A stretch of DNA of 64,000 nt from an uncultured Paracoccaceae bacterium (GTDB taxonomy: Bacteria > Pseudomonadota > Alphaproteobacteria > Rhodobacterales > Rhodobacteraceae): the NCBI GenBank assembly GCA_947493145.1, contig CANLPZ010000002.1:124001-188000 (forward strand). Reading direction: 5' to 3'. This document shows positions 28,145 to 37,404 of the stretch, piece by piece (the first letter of the stretch is position 1; each line of letters opens with the position of its first letter). The notes below the pieces were generated by a model. That model was given only the letters and a program-made list of their open reading frames with translations, did no database searches and was not told the DNA's origin. Both the position numbers and the translations under genes were made by a program.

Positions 28145-29683
28145 ATGTCGATGCCCAATTTTGAATTCTCCGAAGACCAAGCCGAAGCCTTTGATGCGAT
28201 AACAGAATTGTTGCGCAGCGCCGGTGTTGATCTCGACGACAGTTTGTTGACCCCGCCACGCGATGGCACGGATCAGGTTATGGCTGTGATCGGCAAAGCA
28301 GGTTCAGGCAAGACCCTTTTGTTGGCGCGCCTTTATCAAGCGCTAGAGGAGGCAGGTGTTGATGTTATCAGCGGCGACTATGAAGGTCGAAAACGCAAAG
28401 ACCGACGCACACTCGCCATCCTTGCCCCAACCAACAAAGCGGCAAGCGTGTTGCGAAATCGGGGCGTTCCGGCGACGACAATCCACCGAATTTTGTACAC
28501 CCCCATGTATGATCCCGAATACGAAAAAATTGCGGATTGGTTGGCGGGGAATGCTGACCGACCTGAAATCGAAGGCATAACAGATGTCGCGCTTGATCGC
28601 GCGCAACAATCTTATGAATTGAACAAATCCATCCCTGCGGCCTTGGCTGCGGCGGGTCTGCGTGGTTCGGATTTCATAACGGGTTGGAAACGACGCGAGG
28701 ACCCGTTGGATATCGGATTCATTGACGAAAGCTCGATGTTGGACAAGCGCCAGTTCGAAGACCTAAAAGAGATTTTTCCAACACTGGTTCTGTTTGGCGA
28801 TCCCGCGCAGTTGGCGCCGGTCAACCAATCGGGTTCAATGGTGTTCGACGATTTGCCGGAACCACGAAAATTGGAACTTAAACGCGTGCACCGGCAGGAC
28901 GCAGATAATCCGATTTTGGATTTGGCGCACGCGCTTGCAGACCCCGCATTGGAATTTCATCAGTTCGAAAACATGATCCGTGATGCCGCCGCTAAAGATG
29001 ACCGCGTGGTGTTGGCTGAACGGGTCGAGGCCGAACTTATGGCACGCTCCCCCGTTTTGGTCTGGCGCAATGCTACGCGTATAAGATTGATCCATGCGTT
29101 TCGTGCGGCCTATGGCGCGCCCGACGATGAGCTTTTGGAAGGGGAGCCGTTGATTTGCGATGGTATCGAATTGCCCATGAAACACCGGAAAAAGCGGCTT
29201 GATCTGGAAGCGCGTGGTCTGATCAAGGGCGCGCAGGTCGTTTATCTTGGACCGGGCCGAAGATCGGGTTTTTCTCGGCTTCATGTTTTGGGCGCTGTTG
29301 AGCCACAATTCAGTGCTGCGTCGATTGTTAAGATCGAACAAACGGATGACGAAGAACCGTTTATTCCATTTGCCGCACGTATGGGGGCGACGTTCCTACA
29401 TGGCGCGGCGGTCACGATTCACAAAGCCCAAGGATCGCAATGGGACACCGTTCAAGTCTTTGCGCCTGATCTTTACACGGCATCGCGCATGGGTCGTGTT
29501 GAGGCGGGCCAGCCACTGTGGAAACGACTTGCATATGTGGCGATTACGCGTGCAGAAACTCAATTGCGCTGGGTTGTTCGCAACCGTTTGGCGCGTCCCA
29601 ACGGCCCGTTGGTCGTTGATGATTTGCGCGTCGCGCCGGCGAAGCTAGAGCTTACCGCGCAGTCCGATGACGAACACCCTTGA
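28145..29683 (+). CDS. RecD-like superfamily 1 DNA helicase
   Basis: The 512-residue ATPase carries the motor motifs of RecD/UvrD-type SF1 helicases. Walker A is VIGKAGSGKT, motif Ia is LAPTNKAASVLR, motif II is FIDESSM and motif III is FGDPAQLAPV. The C-terminal UvrD_C_2 block is HKAQGSQWDTV with YVAITRAETQL. It lacks RecB- or RecC-type partners nearby and is shorter than RecD2, which suggests a standalone helicase of the ATP-dependent endonuclease-like group. The substrate is unknown. The start could be the ATG at 28145 or 28151. The gene lies 40 bp after luxI and before a tRNA gene. Confidence 0.85.
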   Translation: MSMPNFEFSEDQAEAFDAITELLRSAGVDLDDSLLTPPRDGTDQVMAVIGKAGSGKTLLLARLYQALEEAGVDVISGDYEGRKRKDRRTLAILAPTNKAASVLRNRGVPATTIHRILYTPMYDPEYEKIADWLAGNADRPEIEGITDVALDRAQQSYELNKSIPAALAAAGLRGSDFITGWKRREDPLDIGFIDESSMLDKRQFEDLKEIFPTLVLFGDPAQLAPVNQSGSMVFDDLPEPRKLELKRVHRQDADNPILDLAHALADPALEFHQFENMIRDAAAKDDRVVLAERVEAELMARSPVLVWRNATRIRLIHAFRAAYGAPDDELLEGEPLICDGIELPMKHRKKRLDLEARGLIKGAQVVYLGPGRRSGFSRLHVLGAVEPQFSAASIVKIEQTDDEEPFIPFAARMGATFLHGAAVTIHKAQGSQWDTVQVFAPDLYTASRMGRVEAGQPLWKRLAYVAITRAETQLRWVVRNRLARPNGPLVVDDLRVAPAKLELTAQSDDEHP

Positions 29684-29754
29684 AACTCATGATCAAGGAA
29701 CACGACAAACAGGGTTGAAACTCATGTGGTGATGTCCGAAAAGAAGGACAGCGC

Positions 29755-29831
29755 GACTCCATAGCTCAACTGGATAGAGCATCTGCCTTCTAAGCAGAGG
29801 GTTGAGGGTTCGAGTCCTTCTGGGGTCGCCA
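29755..29831 (+). tRNA. tRNA-Arg (anticodon TCT)
   Basis: A complete cloverleaf of 77 nt folds here. The acceptor arms GACTCCA and TGGGGTC pair, the discriminator is G and CCA is encoded. The D arm is GCTC/GAGC. The anticodon stem TCTGC/GCAGA has loop CTTCTAA with anticodon TCT at 29789-29791. The T arm GAGGG/CCTTC has loop TTCGAGT. It reads AGA arginine codons. A T-run follows and may act as terminator. Confidence 0.95.
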
Positions 29832-29944
29832 ATTTTTTCCTAATGTATGAAATCCGCTAGACGCTTGGTCAAATACATCGCGCGACAACGGTGATTGCGT
29901 CCAAGCGGCGCGCGACTTTTGCAGTGCACAATTCATTTTCAGTC

Positions 29945-32900
29945 TTAGCTATGGACCTCGTCCAGAATGCGTCCAAGGATCGTGACAATCATCTCAGCAT
30001 CCTCCTGAACGATGGTCAGCGGCGGACGTATCTTTAGAATGTTGTCTTTTGGGCCTTCACTGCCAATCAGGATGCGATGATCGCGCATGCGGTTTTTGAC
30101 GTACGCACAGATCTCCGTTCCTTCAGAGCCATCTGGTTGGATAAGTTCAAGCCCAAGGAACAACCCCATGCCCCGAACATCGCCAACACAGTTGTATTTG
30201 CTTTTCAACCTGTGCAGGCCGTCCATCAGCTGTTTTCCGATCACGCGCGCATTTTCCTGTAGACCTTCATCCTCCACAATATCCAAAACTTCTTTGCCTA
30301 TTCGGCATGAAAGCGTTGATCCGCCAAACGTCGAGAAAAATTCGATTCCATTGTCAAAGCTTTGTGCAATTTCTTTGGTTGTGATGAGCGCACCAATCGG
30401 GTGGCCGTTGCCCAGTGGTTTGCCCAGCACAACGATATCAGGCTCAACCTCTTGCTGTTCAAACCCAAAGTAGTAGGTGCCAAGTCGCCCCAAACCTGTT
30501 TGAACTTCGTCTGCAATACACAGGCCACCAGCCGCGCGGATTTTTTTATAAACAGATGATAAGTAGCCCACTGGCGGAATTATCTGCCCCCCAACCGAAG
30601 GAAAAGTTTCGGCGATGAAACCCGCCAATCCATGTCCTTTTGCGTGTAATGTTGCGATAGCGGGATCAATTAGATCAGCAAATTTTTGAGCACGTTCAGG
30701 GTCATCTCGGCGGTACGTCCCACGATAGTCGTCGGCCACTTCGACAAGTTCCACCCAGTCAGCTTTGCCTACTCCATTTGGTTTGTTAAACTTATATGCA
30801 GATAGGTCGATCGCACCGGTGGTGTTGCCGTGATAGCCGTGGTCCGGTGTCACCATTCCCTTGTTGCCCGTATGCGCGCGGGCCAATCGTAACGCCAATT
30901 CGTTGGCCTCGCTGCCGGAATTTACAAAAAAGCAGACTTCAAATTTATCCGGAAGTTTCGACAGTATTTTTTCTGCGAAAGCCGTCTGCGCGGGATGCAG
31001 ATAGCGGGTGTTGGAATTCATACGTTTGAGTTGATCGGCTGCGACGGCTTGAATGCGCGGGTGAGCGTGGCCGACATGCGGAACATTGTTGTACGCATCC
31101 AAATAGGGCCGTCCCCATTCATCAAACAGGTGGTGTTTCCACCCACGCACAAGCATTAACGGATCGTCATATGTAAGGCTGAGATTTCCACCGAAATGTG
31201 CTTTGCGGCCCTCTCGGATATTGTTCTTTTCTGTTGGAAAGTAACGCACATGCGCATCAGATAGATTCAAAAGTGCGGCGGGATTTGGGCAAATCGCACC
31301 CCACAGGTACATTTCGTCAGGATCGCCCACACCGGGCCAATCTGCCTCAATTCCTTCTGTGGACAGTGCCAGCTGAAAATGCACGTGAGGCGCCCATCCG
31401 CCATTCATGCTTGCATCCCCCAAGCGGCAGAAGGCCTCGCCTTTTTCAATAATTTGTCCTGGCTTTAGCCGTTCAAGAAACTCTGGGTCCAAGTGGCCAT
31501 AAAGCGTGTAAAACGGGTCTGCGTCAGGCGTTTCATGGCGCAAGATGATCACACCGCCATAATCCAAATGACCGGTGCGGTTTTCGGCCACAAAAACGGT
31601 GCCTTTTAAGGGCGCGAACAACGTCGTGCTAGCGGGACCGAAAACGTCAACAGCCAGATGCACGGTCCGCCTGTCACTTGCGTACCATGGTCCGTTTCTG
31701 AAAGCCGGTTCAGCATAGATCAAGCGTGGCTCGTGATAATAGCCAAGCCACAATCGTCCGTTATCTTCAAACTCTTCACCAACGCGAGCGGCCTCTTCCA
31801 ACGGCATATGGAACGGGTTTTGTGGCCATGTGCTGTTTTCAACGGACAGTGAACCCAGTGGGGCGTCAGAGAGATCCTTACCCATCAAGGGGGCGAAATT
31901 TCCGCGTTCATTGTTCAACCACTCAAGAATGCGGTCAGCGCCATCGACCACGTTCAATCCACATGCGGATCGTAAGCGGGCATTCAATAGCCCTGCATGG
32001 AGCGAAGTGTTTTCTAAAAACCGCCATGCAGGTGCTTGAGAGATCGTAACATAGGGGTCTGTCGGGTTTTCGGCCGCCATTAAAGTGGAGTTCACAACAC
32101 TCACGGCAAGCCGCATCCGCAGCAGCGGCCATACCATATCGACCTCTGCAGGTGTGAGTGGGTTTGCTTGGTGGTACCCTGATACCAAAGCCGCAAGTGC
32201 GGTTTCAGGGCGATCGTGGTCCAATACGATATATGCCGCGGCAATAGCCAAATCGCAAATTCTTGGGGCTGCACACATATCGCCAAGGTCAATCAAGCCT
32301 GACACATGTTTTGAACGCAACCCACCCGCCACCATGATGTTATAATCATTGGCATCGTTGTGGATGGCTTGCTTTGGGAGGCTGGTCAGTTTTGATGACA
32401 GATCTGCAAAATCTGCACAGATGCTTTCAAGGACCTTTTTACGTGACGGGTCATTGATGCAAGTCAGTTTGGTGTTTACCCAGCCTGCGCGCATGAGGTC
32501 CCATTTGAAATCTCGATCAAGGCCTTCGTGTTTAAAATCCGCAAGCGCCTGTGCTGAGCCGCCCAAAACCTGCCCGATCTCATGGATAAGAGCATTACTT
32601 TTGGGTTTGATATTGGCATAGCACTTGCCAGGCAATTGGTTGAGCAACCAGACGAGCCGTTCTTGACCGGTTTCGTCCTTGAGCGCCAAAAAGGGTTCCG
32701 CGTTGCTAGAACGGATAACTCTGGGACAAGGTAATGTTGGCGCTTTCGTCGCGATGTGTTCAAACGCTTTGATCTGCATATCAACCAGCCATGCCTCACA
32801 TTCTGGACGCATAACTTTCAGGATATAGTTTTGCTGATCGTTGCCCTCGACCAAAAAATTCAGGTCATATTCCCCGTCGAGCTGGATCAATTTGGCTTCA

Positions 32901-32950
32901 ATGTTCCAGTGTTCAATCAGGGCTCTTTGCCAATGCTGCATAGGGAACAT
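29945..32950 (-). CDS. trifunctional fusion: APH-type kinase, M23 peptidase-like domain, class III aminotransferase/phospholyase
   Basis: This 1001-residue cytosolic protein joins three domains. Residues 1-340 form an APH-family kinase with the Brenner motif HNDANDYN (H197, D199, N204) and the IDLGD metal loop. Residues 420-560 form an M23 LytM-like domain with intact H431/D435 (HLAVD), H486 (LYGHLD) and H522/H524 (HVHF). Residues 575-1001 form a class III PLP enzyme with GYHGNT, DEVQTG (D814) and Schiff-base lysine K844 in LGKPLG. Animal hydroxylysine kinase and phospholyase are two separate proteins of the same families, so this may phosphorylate and then cleave 5-hydroxylysine or ethanolamine. 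That role is inferred. The start may be 32950 or 32941. Confidence 0.85.
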   Translation of the reverse strand: MFPMQHWQRALIEHWNIEAKLIQLDGEYDLNFLVEGNDQQNYILKVMRPECEAWLVDMQIKAFEHIATKAPTLPCPRVIRSSNAEPFLALKDETGQERLVWLLNQLPGKCYANIKPKSNALIHEIGQVLGGSAQALADFKHEGLDRDFKWDLMRAGWVNTKLTCINDPSRKKVLESICADFADLSSKLTSLPKQAIHNDANDYNIMVAGGLRSKHVSGLIDLGDMCAAPRICDLAIAAAYIVLDHDRPETALAALVSGYHQANPLTPAEVDMVWPLLRMRLAVSVVNSTLMAAENPTDPYVTISQAPAWRFLENTSLHAGLLNARLRSACGLNVVDGADRILEWLNNERGNFAPLMGKDLSDAPLGSLSVENSTWPQNPFHMPLEEAARVGEEFEDNGRLWLGYYHEPRLIYAEPAFRNGPWYASDRRTVHLAVDVFGPASTTLFAPLKGTVFVAENRTGHLDYGGVIILRHETPDADPFYTLYGHLDPEFLERLKPGQIIEKGEAFCRLGDASMNGGWAPHVHFQLALSTEGIEADWPGVGDPDEMYLWGAICPNPAALLNLSDAHVRYFPTEKNNIREGRKAHFGGNLSLTYDDPLMLVRGWKHHLFDEWGRPYLDAYNNVPHVGHAHPRIQAVAADQLKRMNSNTRYLHPAQTAFAEKILSKLPDKFEVCFFVNSGSEANELALRLARAHTGNKGMVTPDHGYHGNTTGAIDLSAYKFNKPNGVGKADWVELVEVADDYRGTYRRDDPERAQKFADLIDPAIATLHAKGHGLAGFIAETFPSVGGQIIPPVGYLSSVYKKIRAAGGLCIADEVQTGLGRLGTYYFGFEQQEVEPDIVVLGKPLGNGHPIGALITTKEIAQSFDNGIEFFSTFGGSTLSCRIGKEVLDIVEDEGLQENARVIGKQLMDGLHRLKSKYNCVGDVRGMGLFLGLELIQPDGSEGTEICAYVKNRMRDHRILIGSEGPKDNILKIRPPLTIVQEDAEMIVTILGRILDEVHS

Positions 32951-33158
32951 CCGTTTCTTATGTCGTTTTTCAAAACTGCCGAAGCAATATCAACCGTAAC
33001 GCTTCGGGAGGGTGTTTGAATGCCGTCAGCAATCCAACGAACCGCAATTTTACGGCTTTTCATCCTTAGCGTCGCATTCACATTGCTCAAAATAGAACAG
33101 CCTTGCAAGGTAATGATATGGTGTTGGTAATATTCGTTTGTTTTTGGAAAACGTCGGT

Positions 33159-34184
33159 TTATCGTTTCGCCAAAATTCCGATAAAGAACAATCCAGCAAC
33201 CAAACCTGTTATAATTCCGATTGGGATATCTTCGGGGGCCATAACGGTTCGTGCGCAGATATCGGCCCACAAAAGTAAAATCCCACCAAACAGGGCTGAA
33301 ATAGGAATGACCCGCGTATAGTCGCCGCCAACGAGCATCCGCACGATATGCGGAACCATCAGGCCAACAAAGCCGATTATACCCGAAAACGCGACCATAA
33401 CACCCGTGATAAGAGCGCCCGCGACAAAGACAGTAAGGCGAAAACGGGCAACAGGTATGCCAAGCGTGGAGGCTGTTTCATCCCCAATGGTCATTGCGTT
33501 CAGACGCGCGGATTGAAACCAAAGCCAAATCCCAGCAACAGTTAGGATCGCAAGCGGATAAGAAAGATGCGACCATTGTGCCAATCCTAATCCGCCGAGC
33601 ATCCAGAAAACGACAGTGTGCGTTGCACGCGGATCCCCAAGAAAGATCAGGATATTCGCGCCGGCCATGATCACAAATGAAACAGCAACACCGGCCAAAA
33701 CCAAACGATCAGCCGACGTTGCCGACGCAACTTGCGAAACGCCCAGCACCAGAATTGTGGCAGCAAGTGCACCCATAAACGCCATAAGTGGCACGGTCAG
33801 AAGGCCCAGAAACAACCCTGTATGAAGCAAAGCGGCGATGGCGCCGAATGCCCCGCCCGATGAAATTCCCAAAAGATGTGGGTCGGCCAGCGAATTTCGT
33901 GTGACCGCTTGAAGCGAGGCGCCAACGATGGCCAAACCCGCACCAACCATTGCGGCCAACAGCGCACGAGGAAACCTGATTTCCCAGACAATTGCCTCGC
34001 GTCCGCCAGACCAAGTGGGGTCGATATTGGCCAACCCAGTTCGGTTGAAAAATACGCCCCAAACGGTGTCCAAGGGCACGGCAACCGCGCCCACAGAAAT
34101 CGATATTGAAAGCGACAGTCCAAACAAGACGAACCCGATCAGAAGAATACCAACAAGGGGAAACCGTTTTGTGGACTGCCGCAT
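33159..34184 (-). CDS. FecCD/BtuC-type ABC transporter permease, probable cobalamin uptake
   Basis: The 341-residue permease has about ten membrane helices and belongs to the FecCD/BtuC family. RFPRALLAAMVGAGLAIVGASLQAVTRNSLADPHLLGIS is the region containing the conserved permease motif (starting RFPRALLAAM). A later FSGIIGFVGLMVPHIVRML block contains the cytoplasmic loop that contacts the ATPase. It is the last gene of a DUF1636-ATPase-binding protein-permease operon preceded by a cobalamin riboswitch, which points to vitamin B12 or a precursor rather than iron-siderophore as substrate. It starts 4 bp after the binding-protein stop. Confidence 0.9.
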   Translation of the reverse strand: MRQSTKRFPLVGILLIGFVLFGLSLSISISVGAVAVPLDTVWGVFFNRTGLANIDPTWSGGREAIVWEIRFPRALLAAMVGAGLAIVGASLQAVTRNSLADPHLLGISSGGAFGAIAALLHTGLFLGLLTVPLMAFMGALAATILVLGVSQVASATSADRLVLAGVAVSFVIMAGANILIFLGDPRATHTVVFWMLGGLGLAQWSHLSYPLAILTVAGIWLWFQSARLNAMTIGDETASTLGIPVARFRLTVFVAGALITGVMVAFSGIIGFVGLMVPHIVRMLVGGDYTRVIPISALFGGILLLWADICARTVMAPEDIPIGIITGLVAGLFFIGILAKR

Positions 34185-34188
34185 TTGA

Positions 34189-35124
34189 TTATTCGCCCCA
34201 GAAGCCAGAAGCCAGTTTTTTCACGGCATTGATGTTGCGTGGCCCTGGTGTTGCTTCGACGTATTCCAGAACGACGAAACGGTCGTTTTTAACCGCGTCC
34301 AGATCGGCGAACGCTGGGTTGTTCATCATGAAGGCGCGCTTTTCTTCTGCGGTGACGTCGCCGTAGTTTACGATCACGACAACCTCTGGATTGCGTTCAA
34401 CAACTTCTTCCCAAGTGACGGTCGCCCAACTTTTTTCGAAATCATCCATGATGTTTTGGCCACCGGCGGCTTCGATCAAGGCGGTGGGCATCGCATATCG
34501 TCCCGCCGTGAATGGCGTGTCTTCGCCGCTGTCATAGACAAAGACGCGCAATGGGTCTGAAGCGGTTTCTAACGTTGCGGTGAATTCGGCCAGCTCAGCT
34601 TTATAGCCATCAACCAAGGTTTGCGCCTTTTCGTCTTCGTCAAAAATCGCACCAAGGTTTAGGATGTCGTTGTACATATCATCCATCGAAACTTTGTCTT
34701 TTTCACCGATGTGGATGCAGCTTTCAGTGAGTTCGTAAACCTTCACACCGAACGGTTCGAGTGTTTCAGGCGTGACCTCGCCACCGACTTTCATGCCGTA
34801 ATTCCAACCCGCAAAGAAAAAGTCAGCGTCCGCGCCGACGATTACTTCTTTGGATGGGTATTTGGACGAAAGTTCTGGCAATGCTTCGACGCCTGCGCGC
34901 ATTTCTTCGTCGAGTGTTTTCCAACCTGATATACCTGTGTAGCCAACCATACGATCGGCAAGGCCAAGCACGAGCATCATTTCTGTTAGGTTTACATCGT
35001 TCGAAATCGCAGCCTTTGGTGGTGCGTCAAATGTAACTTGGCGGTTGCAACTGTCGACCGTTGTGTCGGCCAACGCGGAACTGGCAAGCAAGCCTAAGCC
35101 AAGTGCATATGGAAGTTGTTTCAT
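34189..35124 (-). CDS. periplasmic substrate-binding protein of the cobalamin ABC transporter (BtuF-like)
   Basis: The 311-residue protein starts with a Sec signal peptide (MKQLPYALGLGLLASSALA, cleavage after ALA). The mature part is a type III (FecB/BtuF) binding protein with two lobes, including NLTEMMLVLGLADRMVGYTG and PEVVVIVNYGD. AAGGAC six bases upstream supports the ATG. It is followed 4 bp later by the permease and preceded 21 bp by the ATPase gene. The riboswitch upstream of the operon is the main reason for assigning cobalamin. Confidence 0.9.
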   Translation of the reverse strand: MKQLPYALGLGLLASSALADTTVDSCNRQVTFDAPPKAAISNDVNLTEMMLVLGLADRMVGYTGISGWKTLDEEMRAGVEALPELSSKYPSKEVIVGADADFFFAGWNYGMKVGGEVTPETLEPFGVKVYELTESCIHIGEKDKVSMDDMYNDILNLGAIFDEDEKAQTLVDGYKAELAEFTATLETASDPLRVFVYDSGEDTPFTAGRYAMPTALIEAAGGQNIMDDFEKSWATVTWEEVVERNPEVVVIVNYGDVTAEEKRAFMMNNPAFADLDAVKNDRFVVLEYVEATPGPRNINAVKKLASGFWGE

Positions 35125-35145
35125 TTTTAAGTCCTTGAGGTTTGT

Positions 35146-35928
35146 TCAGTTTGGAAGTTGAAACGAAAAGTGTGATTTTCCGCTTAGGCTCAGCTCTTCG
35201 AGCTGTGCGTTAACGGAAAAGGTTGCGGATACTAAGCCATCGGTCAGCACGTCATCGGGTGTCCCAACGGCCAACATTTGTCCGTGTTTCAAGACAAGAA
35301 TGCGGTCACATACATGGGCCGCAAGATTGAGATCATGCAGCGACGTCACAATTGTTAAGTCTAGATCACGGATGAGTTGAAGCACGTCGAGCTGATGACG
35401 AATATCAAGGTGGTTGGTCGGTTCGTCCAAGACAAGGATCTGTGGCTCTTGTGCCAAAGCGCGGGCCACCATGACCCGCTGGCGTTCGCCACCTGACAGG
35501 GTCGATAGGTTTCGGTCCGCCATTCCATGCAAATCCATCCGGTCCAATGCGGCTTCGATGATGGCTTCATCTCGCTGACCTGCGCGCGCAATACCTGTTC
35601 GATGTGGAACCCGACCCAAGGCCACAATGTCGCGAACACTAAGCGCAAAATCGGTTGGTTGTTCTTGCAATACGGCCGCGATTTTTTGCGCGATCATGCG
35701 TGGCGGCAGCTGCGAAAGCGGCTGGTCTCCGACATAAATTTCACCGGTCTTCGACTGATTGAACCCGTAGATCAGGCGCAAAAGTGTGGTCTTACCTGCA
35801 CCGTTGGGACCAACAACGCCAAGTGTTTGTCCTGCTGGCACTTCGAAGCTGCAGTTCTGTAAAAGCAATGGTGCTTTGCTGTTCGCCGCCCATGTCACGC
35901 CATCGACGCGTAATCCTGCAGCACTCAT
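35146..35928 (-). CDS. ABC transporter ATP-binding protein (BtuD/FecE type)
   Basis: The 260-residue ATPase has Walker A VVGPNGAGKTTLL (about residues 36-48), the signature LSGGERQRVMVARAL, Walker B ILVLDEPTNHLD and the switch histidine in SLHDLNLAAH. Its closest type is FecE/BtuD, matching the permease and binding protein that follow. Its ATG overlaps the stop of the DUF1636 gene by four bases, so all four genes are one operon under the riboswitch. Confidence 0.92.
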   Translation of the reverse strand: MSAAGLRVDGVTWAANSKAPLLLQNCSFEVPAGQTLGVVGPNGAGKTTLLRLIYGFNQSKTGEIYVGDQPLSQLPPRMIAQKIAAVLQEQPTDFALSVRDIVALGRVPHRTGIARAGQRDEAIIEAALDRMDLHGMADRNLSTLSGGERQRVMVARALAQEPQILVLDEPTNHLDIRHQLDVLQLIRDLDLTIVTSLHDLNLAAHVCDRILVLKHGQMLAVGTPDDVLTDGLVSATFSVNAQLEELSLSGKSHFSFQLPN

Positions 35929-36332
35929 GAAACCGGTTCTTTGCTATTTTCGATCGCGATAATCGTTGCGGGAATGCGGGCCAGCGTTGTGCGACGCAAC
36001 TTGCCAGGTCGATCGACAGAGCTGCACCAACCGTCATGCAACACTGCGTATTGACGGGCAAAAGCGACAAGATCGTCGATATCATCATCCGGATCGATGT
36101 CACCAAATAGATAAGAAGCTTTGCGAGAGCCGTGGTACGCAACGGTGCAAGGGCGATCACATCCCGCCATACACGCGGTGCCGGCGATTTCAAAATCTTC
36201 GCCGATCACGTCACCCGCAGCATCAATGGCGGCACGAAGCTTTTCGATCAACTCATAGCCGGGTTGGCATGTCCGCTCTTTATGGCGGCATGATGTGCAA
36301 ATTGTAATTCTATGGGACGCCGTGTGAGTCAT
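35925..36332 (-). CDS. DUF1636 cysteine-rich (ferredoxin-like) protein of the cobalamin operon
   Basis: The 135-residue protein matches DUF1636. It has an N-terminal ICTSCRHKERTC and a central GTACMAGCDRPCTVAY. Their pattern C-x2-C, then C-x3-C-x3-C resembles thioredoxin-like 2Fe-2S ferredoxins. GGAGG a few bases upstream supports the ATG at 36332; that Shine-Dalgarno lies in a hairpin. It is the first gene after a cobalamin riboswitch and overlaps the ATPase gene, so it probably works in corrinoid import or processing, for example cobalt reduction, though no activity is known to me. Cluster content must be tested. Confidence 0.85.
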   Translation of the reverse strand: MTHTASHRITICTSCRHKERTCQPGYELIEKLRAAIDAAGDVIGEDFEIAGTACMAGCDRPCTVAYHGSRKASYLFGDIDPDDDIDDLVAFARQYAVLHDGWCSSVDRPGKLRRTTLARIPATIIAIENSKEPVS

Positions 36333-36338
36333 CTGGAC

Positions 36339-36356
36339 CTCCGCAAATGAGCGGAG
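36339..36356 (-). promoter_or_regulatory. Shine-Dalgarno-sequestering hairpin before the DUF1636 gene
   Basis: On the minus strand CTCCGC and GCGGAG pair around a TCATTT loop, and GCGGAGG is the ribosome-binding site of the ATG at 36332. The hairpin would block translation when formed, a plausible expression platform for the riboswitch upstream. Confidence 0.55.
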
Positions 36357-36437
36357 AGGAGACGTTACCAAATATGTTCACGGCATATGCCATCAAAGCC
36401 ATCTTGGCCCCCTCCCGAGACACCCCGCCCGGTAAAA

Positions 36438-36628
36438 GTTTCAGTTCAGATGGCAGGTCTCCTGACTCGTGGATCGATGCGTTTCCCAGCCTTCCCGAAG
36501 CTTTGCTTCAGTGGCGTATAGGGGCCGCTATCCACTTACAGTTGCGGGGGCAGTCACGGATTTGGCGCCTCTAGGCTTTTCCTCACCGTATTCCCTTTTC
36601 ATCCGGCGTGCCTTGGGCGTACCGAAAC
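36438..36628 (-). promoter_or_regulatory. cobalamin (adenosylcobalamin) riboswitch
   Basis: The B12 box GTCAGGAGACCTGCC is present on the minus strand (36452-36466). The upstream conserved core is also there, with AAAAGGGAA, GGTG, and the TGACTGCCCCCGCAACTGTAA region. The ends GTTTCGGT and ACTGAAAC pair as P1 with one G-U, which sets the limits at 36438-36628. It lies 106 bases before the DUF1636 gene and should repress the DUF1636-BtuDFC operon when coenzyme B12 is plentiful. Confidence 0.93.
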
Positions 36629-36753
36629 CATCAGGGCGAAGTTGACGTCTGGCTGAATACTTGTCAACCGAAGACTTTGATGCCGCTGCGGCAAAAGACT
36701 GCCGTTGGTGTTTCGCTGATTTCGCGCCTGTAGCCGCCACAATATTTCTGGCG

Positions 36754-37404
36754 TTACAGCTTTATCAGGTTGGAACCGGCGGCATCTGCGTCTTCGGCAT
36801 CATGTGTGACCATAACAACCGGCAGTTCGCGTGCGCGTGCGCGGTCAAAAACAAGGGATCGAATATGAACGCGTAAATCAGCGTCTAGGCCGGAAAATGG
36901 TTCATCTAAAAGCAAGGCATCTGGGGCGGATAGCAAAACACGCATCAACGCGACCCGTGCCTTTTGACCACCGGAAAGTGTTGCGGGGTCACGATCTGCA
37001 AAACCTTCTAGGCCAACCTCTGCCAATGCTTGATCAATCAATTCGCGGCGCTCTGCCCCACGCGCAGCCTTACGCCGCAAACCAAATGCTAGGTTTTGAC
37101 CAACGCTGAGATGTGGAAACAACAGATGATCCTGAAACAAGATGCCTATTCGGCGATGGTCCGTCGGCACGTTGTTCAGGTCGCGTCCATTCAAAACAAC
37201 TCGTCCCGTGATTGCAAAGGAAGGCGCGAGCGTTCCAATAAGGGCCGAAAGCAGTGTCGATTTGCCGCTGCCAGACGGACCCATAATTGTCAGGATATCG
37301 CCGCCAACGACCTGCGCATCCACGTGCACCAGTTTTTGCCCTTTCATCGTGATACAAAGATCATCGAGGCGTAGCCCAACGGATTTGTCCATCTGTTTAC
37401 TCAT
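36754..37404 (-). CDS. ynjD: YnjD-like ABC transporter ATP-binding protein
   Basis: The 216-residue ATPase has Walker A IMGPSGSGKSTLL, signature LSGGQKARVALMRVL, Walker B ALLLDEPFSGLD and a final THDAEDADAAG. Its size and its neighbours YnjB- and YnjC-like proteins match the Escherichia coli ynjBCD set. AAGGATC lies before the ATG, which overlaps the end of the permease gene by eight bases. The substrate of YnjBCD transporters is not established; the ATPase resembles the PotA/ThiQ group. Homology is assigned by gene order as well as sequence. Confidence 0.85.
   Translation of the reverse strand: MSKQMDKSVGLRLDDLCITMKGQKLVHVDAQVVGGDILTIMGPSGSGKSTLLSALIGTLAPSFAITGRVVLNGRDLNNVPTDHRRIGILFQDHLLFPHLSVGQNLAFGLRRKAARGAERRELIDQALAEVGLEGFADRDPATLSGGQKARVALMRVLLSAPDALLLDEPFSGLDADLRVHIRSLVFDRARARELPVVMVTHDAEDADAAGSNLIKL

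Noticed and set aside
28145-29683. Part of a defence island or recombination complex
   Set aside because: No nuclease, RecB/RecC partner or other defence gene is near; it is a standalone helicase next to a tRNA gene.
29755-29831. tRNA-Arg as an integration site for a mobile element
   Set aside because: No integrase, direct repeat of the tRNA end or atypical block is visible on either side.
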